A DNA stretch of 64,000 nucleotides, from positions 112,204 through 176,203 of the forward strand of contig NZ_JAERMS010000002.1 in NCBI RefSeq assembly GCF_017426725.1, written 5' to 3'. Below, in pieces: positions 60,999-64,000 of this stretch. A program made the position numbers and the translations under genes. Position 1 is the first letter of the stretch, and the number at the start of each line of letters is the position of its first letter. Below the pieces are notes generated by a model that made no database searches, was not told the DNA's origin, and saw only the letters and a program-made list of their open reading frames with translations. This DNA is from Prevotella illustrans (lineage in GTDB: Bacteria > Bacteroidota > Bacteroidia > Bacteroidales > Bacteroidaceae).

Positions 60999-61970
60999 TT
61001 AACGATGGCCAAAACGTCCGCCGCCACCTCCGAAACTACCACCACTGCGTGCGCCTCCCGTACTGCCGCCGCCAAAGCTTCCACCTCCGCGTGAGCCAAA
61101 GCCCCCACTCAACGGGAATGACGATTCCGGAGTATAGCTGCGAGTTGGCGTGTTGTTTCTTCCGGAGAATGTACCGTTGTGTCCTCGGTAGACATTCGAA
61201 CTTCTGTCATTATTCGGTGTATAGCCGCGCGAACGGAAAGTGCCGTCTTCTACGCGTGATGAAAATGTCCGCCCTTTTGAGCTTTGTCTATTATAGCTAT
61301 CAGCTCTGTTTCCGAAAGAATAGCTGTGCCATCCAGCCGGACGATTGGACTGAGTAACCGTTACATAGTGATGTGGCCAATAACCGCCACCCCAGTAGCC
61401 GCCATAATAATATGGATACCCCCAGCCATAACCATACCATCCGGGATAATACCATGGATCATACCATCCATAGTAGCCCGCCCAATTGTTATACCATGGC
61501 GTGTACCAAGGATTATAGGCATATCCGTAATATCTGTATCGATAATATGGATAATTCATGTAGTATGGGTAAAACCACGGATCATAGAAACCGTCCCACA
61601 TACGCATACGCGTGGAATATCGAAAATCATCGGCGTCTTCTACCATCGTGTCGTAATATCTCCCTACAAACGTTGTATCAATATACATTGAATCAGGATA
61701 AAGTCCATTACCCTTTCTGAATTCAATAATATCATTCCCTTTTGTGTCGGTTCCGATCTTCTGGTAGTGACTCCAATACTTCCCTCTCCTATTATATTCG
61801 TCAACATCTCTTTTGCTACCCACATAATAGGCAGACTTTTGATCAATCCGTCCATAGGAGCGTTCTGCTTCGGCAGTCTTCTTTGGGACAAAGTAGACGT
61901 CATCGTCCTGTGCAATCATGCTTAATGGCAAAACTCCAAACAGGGCTAAGCATAAAATCATTCTTTTCAT
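60999..61970 (-). CDS. Secreted Tyr/Trp/Pro- and Gly/Ser-rich protein, function unknown
   Basis: The 323-residue protein has a signal peptide (MKRMILCLALFGVLPLSMIA), a normal segment to about residue 130, then a Tyr/Trp/Pro-rich region of about 75 residues (WYTPWYNNWAGYYGWYDPWY). The Arg/Ser/Asn-rich tail ends GGGRFGHR with many Gly repeats. Composition suggests a structural or adhesive secreted protein; no family is recognised. An unusually strong Shine-Dalgarno (AGGAGG, 61978-61983) precedes the ATG. The FadL-like gene follows. Confidence 0.72.
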   Translation of the reverse strand: MKRMILCLALFGVLPLSMIAQDDDVYFVPKKTAEAERSYGRIDQKSAYYVGSKRDVDEYNRRGKYWSHYQKIGTDTKGNDIIEFRKGNGLYPDSMYIDTTFVGRYYDTMVEDADDFRYSTRMRMWDGFYDPWFYPYYMNYPYYRYRYYGYAYNPWYTPWYNNWAGYYGWYDPWYYPGWYGYGWGYPYYYGGYWGGGYWPHHYVTVTQSNRPAGWHSYSFGNRADSYNRQSSKGRTFSSRVEDGTFRSRGYTPNNDRSSNVYRGHNGTFSGRNNTPTRSYTPESSFPLSGGFGSRGGGSFGGGSTGGARSGGSFGGGGGRFGHR

Positions 61971-61976
61971 AATTGT

Positions 61977-61984
61977 GCCTCCTT
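61977..61984 (-). promoter_or_regulatory. Strong Shine-Dalgarno of the Tyr/Gly-rich gene
   Basis: Reverse-strand AAAGGAGGC lies about 8 bp before the ATG at 61970. Few other genes in this window have such a complete SD, so this gene is probably highly translated. Confidence 0.8.
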
Positions 61985-62014
61985 TATTGTTTTAACTTTT
62001 TAATCTTATGTTGC

Positions 62015-62045
62015 AAATGTATATCTATGTTTATTACAAAAGTAA
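62015..62045 (-). promoter_or_regulatory. Promoter elements of the Tyr/Gly-rich-FadL unit
   Basis: Reverse-strand TACATTTG (62015-62022) and TACTTTTG (62038-62045) both fit TAnnTTTG. Spacing (15 bp) between them is short for -7/-33, so they may be two alternative start sites. Confidence 0.55.
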
Positions 62046-62079
62046 GGATTTTCCCTAATCTTATATAGGATTATCCCTA
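62045..62079. promoter_or_regulatory. Direct repeat AGGATT(T/A)TCCCTA, 22-bp period
   Basis: Copies at 62045-62057 and 62067-62079 are two helical turns apart and lie between the divergent promoters of the Tyr/Gly-rich gene and prmA, so they may be a regulator site. Confidence 0.45.
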
Positions 62080-62086
62080 TTTTTTA

Positions 62087-62094
62087 TATATTTG
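62087..62094 (+). promoter_or_regulatory. -7 element of prmA
   Basis: TATATTTG lies 25 bp upstream of the prmA ATG at 62120. Confidence 0.6.
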
Positions 62095-62119
62095 CAAACA
62101 TAATTAACAGCATTGTAAA

Positions 62120-62992
62120 ATGAAATATCTCAGCTACCGATTCCGGTTCAAATGCAGTGATGAGCGACTGCAACCTTCAAAAGATATTCTGATGGATTTA
62201 TCAGCAGATTGTGGTTTTGAATCTTTTGAAGATAAAAATGGCGAATATATAGGCTATGTGCAAGAAAATCTTATTGATGAAGCGGCATTAGATCGGTTGA
62301 TAGCCGATTTCCCGATTCCTGACGTCAAGATATCCTACGTTAAATCCGAAGTTCAGGACCAAAACTGGAACTATGTTTGGGAGCAGCAAGGATTTGAGCC
62401 GATAAATATTGACGACAGGGTTATCGTGTTCGACGCGAAAAAGAATATTGTCAATCCACCACGACCAGACAGTATCTTAATAGGAATTGATGCCGTACAA
62501 GCCTTTGGAACAGGCACGCATCAGACCACTCAAATGATGATCAAAATGCTGGTTGGTATGGATCTTACGGGTAAGTCTGTTTTGGATTGCGGCTGTGGCA
62601 CCGGGATTCTCTGTTTGGTAGCTTCCAAACTTGGAGCAGAAAGAGTTATAGGCTTTGATATTGACGAATGGAGTGTCAATAATACGATTCACAACGCCAA
62701 GATCAATGGAGTCAACAATGTCTCCGTATTACATGGGGATGCCGGTGTAATCAGCCATATCAGTGGTTGCTTTGATTACGTACTCGCTAATATCAACAGG
62801 AATATCCTGCTCAATGACATGCCGAAATATGTAGAAGTGATGACCGGACAATCCTATCTGATTGTCAGTGGATTTTATTTAGAAGATATTCCTTTGCTTT
62901 TGGAAAAGGCAGAATCATTGAAGTTGGCCGAAATCAAACGTTTTCAACAAGACCATTGGGCGTGTCTTATTCTTCAACGACAATTGAATTAA
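62120..62992 (+). CDS. prmA: Ribosomal protein L11 methyltransferase
   Basis: The 290-residue SAM-dependent enzyme trimethylates ribosomal protein L11. It has an N-terminal substrate domain (residues about 1-95), VQDQNWNYVWEQQGFEPI, the AFGTGTHQTTQMMIKML signature, motif I VLDCGCGTGILCLVASKLGA and DYVLANINRNILL. Length is normal. Its last 26 bp overlap the convergent esterase-like gene. Confidence 0.95.
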   Translation: MKYLSYRFRFKCSDERLQPSKDILMDLSADCGFESFEDKNGEYIGYVQENLIDEAALDRLIADFPIPDVKISYVKSEVQDQNWNYVWEQQGFEPINIDDRVIVFDAKKNIVNPPRPDSILIGIDAVQAFGTGTHQTTQMMIKMLVGMDLTGKSVLDCGCGTGILCLVASKLGAERVIGFDIDEWSVNNTIHNAKINGVNNVSVLHGDAGVISHISGCFDYVLANINRNILLNDMPKYVEVMTGQSYLIVSGFYLEDIPLLLEKAESLKLAEIKRFQQDHWACLILQRQLN

Positions 62993-63908
62993 AGTAGTCT
63001 TTCAACATTCCTTTATAGCCGGCCTGTGAGTCCGATACCAAAATGATAGATTGTCTGTTTCCTGACAATCTGGGTCCCAAGCACATTCCTTCGTAATTGG
63101 CAAAAGAGCGCTTTGTCAGGTTTAGACGCGTGGTCCAGCCGGCAATCAATGTCTTTTGTGTATATCCTATCGTATCTCCCGTATTGATCAACTTGGTATA
63201 GTAGATTTTACAGTCCGCGTGTGAGCCAATTTTCAGTTTGGGAATGCAAATCTCACGCTGCAGAACCAAGCATGTCGTATCGCTTAAACCACAAATTTCG
63301 CTAATACCAATTAAACAGCTGTTACTCTGCTTGTTATCTATTTCAAATCTGTATATACCTTTCTTTTTGAAACACTGGTCGAAAGTTGTGATGTAACAGG
63401 GCGACGATTCGTTGGCAACAAAGATCGTTTGCCCGTCCGGTGTGCATGATAATGCCTCCAATCCTAAGTTATTCGGCAGTTGGCGATACACTTGTGGCAG
63501 TTCTAAACGCCGTTCGGAATAGTTGCCTAATGTATCATATATCAGCACTTGATTGTCTGCTTCACCACTTATTAAAATCGAATTTGACGCTTTGTGGTAG
63601 GCAATCCCCTCTGAATCGCGATTGCCAAAGGTGTTTCCTCTAAATTCTTTTCTTTCTACATTTTCAATCCGACCGGTAATGGAATCCATTTTTATCTCGA
63701 AAATATAAAATCCGTCTTTAGGCGATTTATCGTCTACGACGGCATATCTTTGGCCTCCGAGATAGGCGATTCCGCTATAGTTGGCATGCGGTACCGTATG
63801 TGGAAACGACCGTTGACGACCAATCGAGTGAATACGGATTTGTGACATGGCCTGTTGGTGATACATTACTGTTGTAAGATAAACGAAGAAGAGTATTAAT
63901 CGATACAT
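62967..63908 (-). CDS. Secreted esterase-like/phytase-like domain protein
   Basis: The 313-residue protein has a signal peptide (MYRLILFFVYLTTVMYHQQAMS) and fits the 'esterase-like activity of phytase' beta-propeller family: PHANYSGIAYLGGQRYAVVDDKS, RDSEGIAYHKASNSILISGEADN, LGLEALSCTPDGQTIFVANES and NYEGMCLGPRLSGNRQSIILVSDSQ. The substrate is unknown. It has its own promoter and overlaps prmA at the 3' end. Confidence 0.83.
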   Translation of the reverse strand: MYRLILFFVYLTTVMYHQQAMSQIRIHSIGRQRSFPHTVPHANYSGIAYLGGQRYAVVDDKSPKDGFYIFEIKMDSITGRIENVERKEFRGNTFGNRDSEGIAYHKASNSILISGEADNQVLIYDTLGNYSERRLELPQVYRQLPNNLGLEALSCTPDGQTIFVANESSPCYITTFDQCFKKKGIYRFEIDNKQSNSCLIGISEICGLSDTTCLVLQREICIPKLKIGSHADCKIYYTKLINTGDTIGYTQKTLIAGWTTRLNLTKRSFANYEGMCLGPRLSGNRQSIILVSDSQAGYKGMLKDYFNSIVVEE

Positions 63909-63929
63909 TTCTTTTCATATTTCTGAAGG

Positions 63930-63961
63930 CAAAGTTACGTATAAATAAGTAACTGATCAAA
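63930..63961 (-). promoter_or_regulatory. Promoter of the phytase-like gene
   Basis: Reverse-strand TAACTTTG (63930-63937) and TTTG (63958-63961) lie 20 bp apart, 21 bp upstream of the ATG at 63908. Confidence 0.75.
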
Positions 63962-64000
63962 ATTAAGCGACATGTTTAGAGAAGTTTATACGCAACCCTT

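Overview
The window looks like a chromosomal segment from a Bacteroidales bacterium, most likely a Prevotella-type member of the Prevotellaceae. Many start codons are preceded by the Bacteroidetes -7 promoter element TAnnTTTG, often with TTTG about 19-20 bp further upstream, and Shine-Dalgarno sequences are mostly weak. The gene content fits: DUF3256 and DUF4494 proteins, an OprO/P-type porin, a TonB-dependent receptor with a carboxypeptidase-regulatory-like N-domain, PPi-dependent phosphofructokinase plus pyruvate phosphate dikinase, an ApgM-type homoserine kinase between thrA and thrC, and surface proteins ending in a GVYIV-(N/G)-GRKVVVK tail. No rRNA or tRNA gene was seen.

Layout. 1-8.9 kb: cut-off nucleoside-type MFS transporter, DUF3256 protein, ppdK, rlmD-porin, then a YggS-family PLP protein with a DUF4494 gene. 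9.6-18.7 kb: aminotransferase plus LolE-like permease, two tandem acyl-CoA synthetase paralogues, a small lipoprotein, lepA and a Crp/Fnr-like regulator. 18.8-24.4 kb: pheT-yebC, a COG2509-type FAD protein, and a HEPN/MNT toxin-antitoxin relic. 25.2-32.8 kb: threonine operon (thrA, ApgM-type kinase, thrC), membrane-anchored GH25 lysozyme and PPi-PFK. 32.9-34.3 kb: a gutted IS with perfect terminal inverted repeats and a target duplication. 34.4-38.4 kb: an overlapping operon of a small helical protein, an acyltransferase and a large secreted amidase. 38.5-49.6 kb: rubrerythrin, Fur-family regulator-purA-hisS, HTH regulator-DPP III-AlkD-like protein, kdsC, maf, TonB receptor. 49.7-58.2 kb: an accessory block of two GLUG-type surface proteins (about 1873 and 535 aa), each followed by a small acidic peptide gene of one shared family. 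59.3-63.9 kb: FadL-like OMP with a Tyr/Gly-rich secreted protein, prmA and an esterase-like phytase-domain protein.

Accessory structure. A dispersed non-coding repeat of about 370 bp occurs four times (two in each orientation, one inside the IS relic). A second, REP-like palindromic repeat of about 27 bp occurs at least eight times, concentrated around the GLUG/small-peptide block. A 41-bp tandem array lies upstream of the large GLUG gene. The duplicated GLUG-protein plus small-peptide cassette is the best candidate here for an undescribed system: the peptides share a strikingly conserved core (DVPISEDPATGPALSKG) and upstream DNA, although no function is demonstrated.

Metabolic reading: PPDK with PPi-PFK suggests glycolysis that partly uses pyrophosphate. 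thrA, the ApgM-type kinase and thrC give aspartate-to-threonine synthesis, assuming aspartate-semialdehyde dehydrogenase lies elsewhere. kdsC and the LolE-like permease serve the outer membrane, and rubrerythrin and the Fur-family gene fit an anaerobe's peroxide and metal homeostasis.
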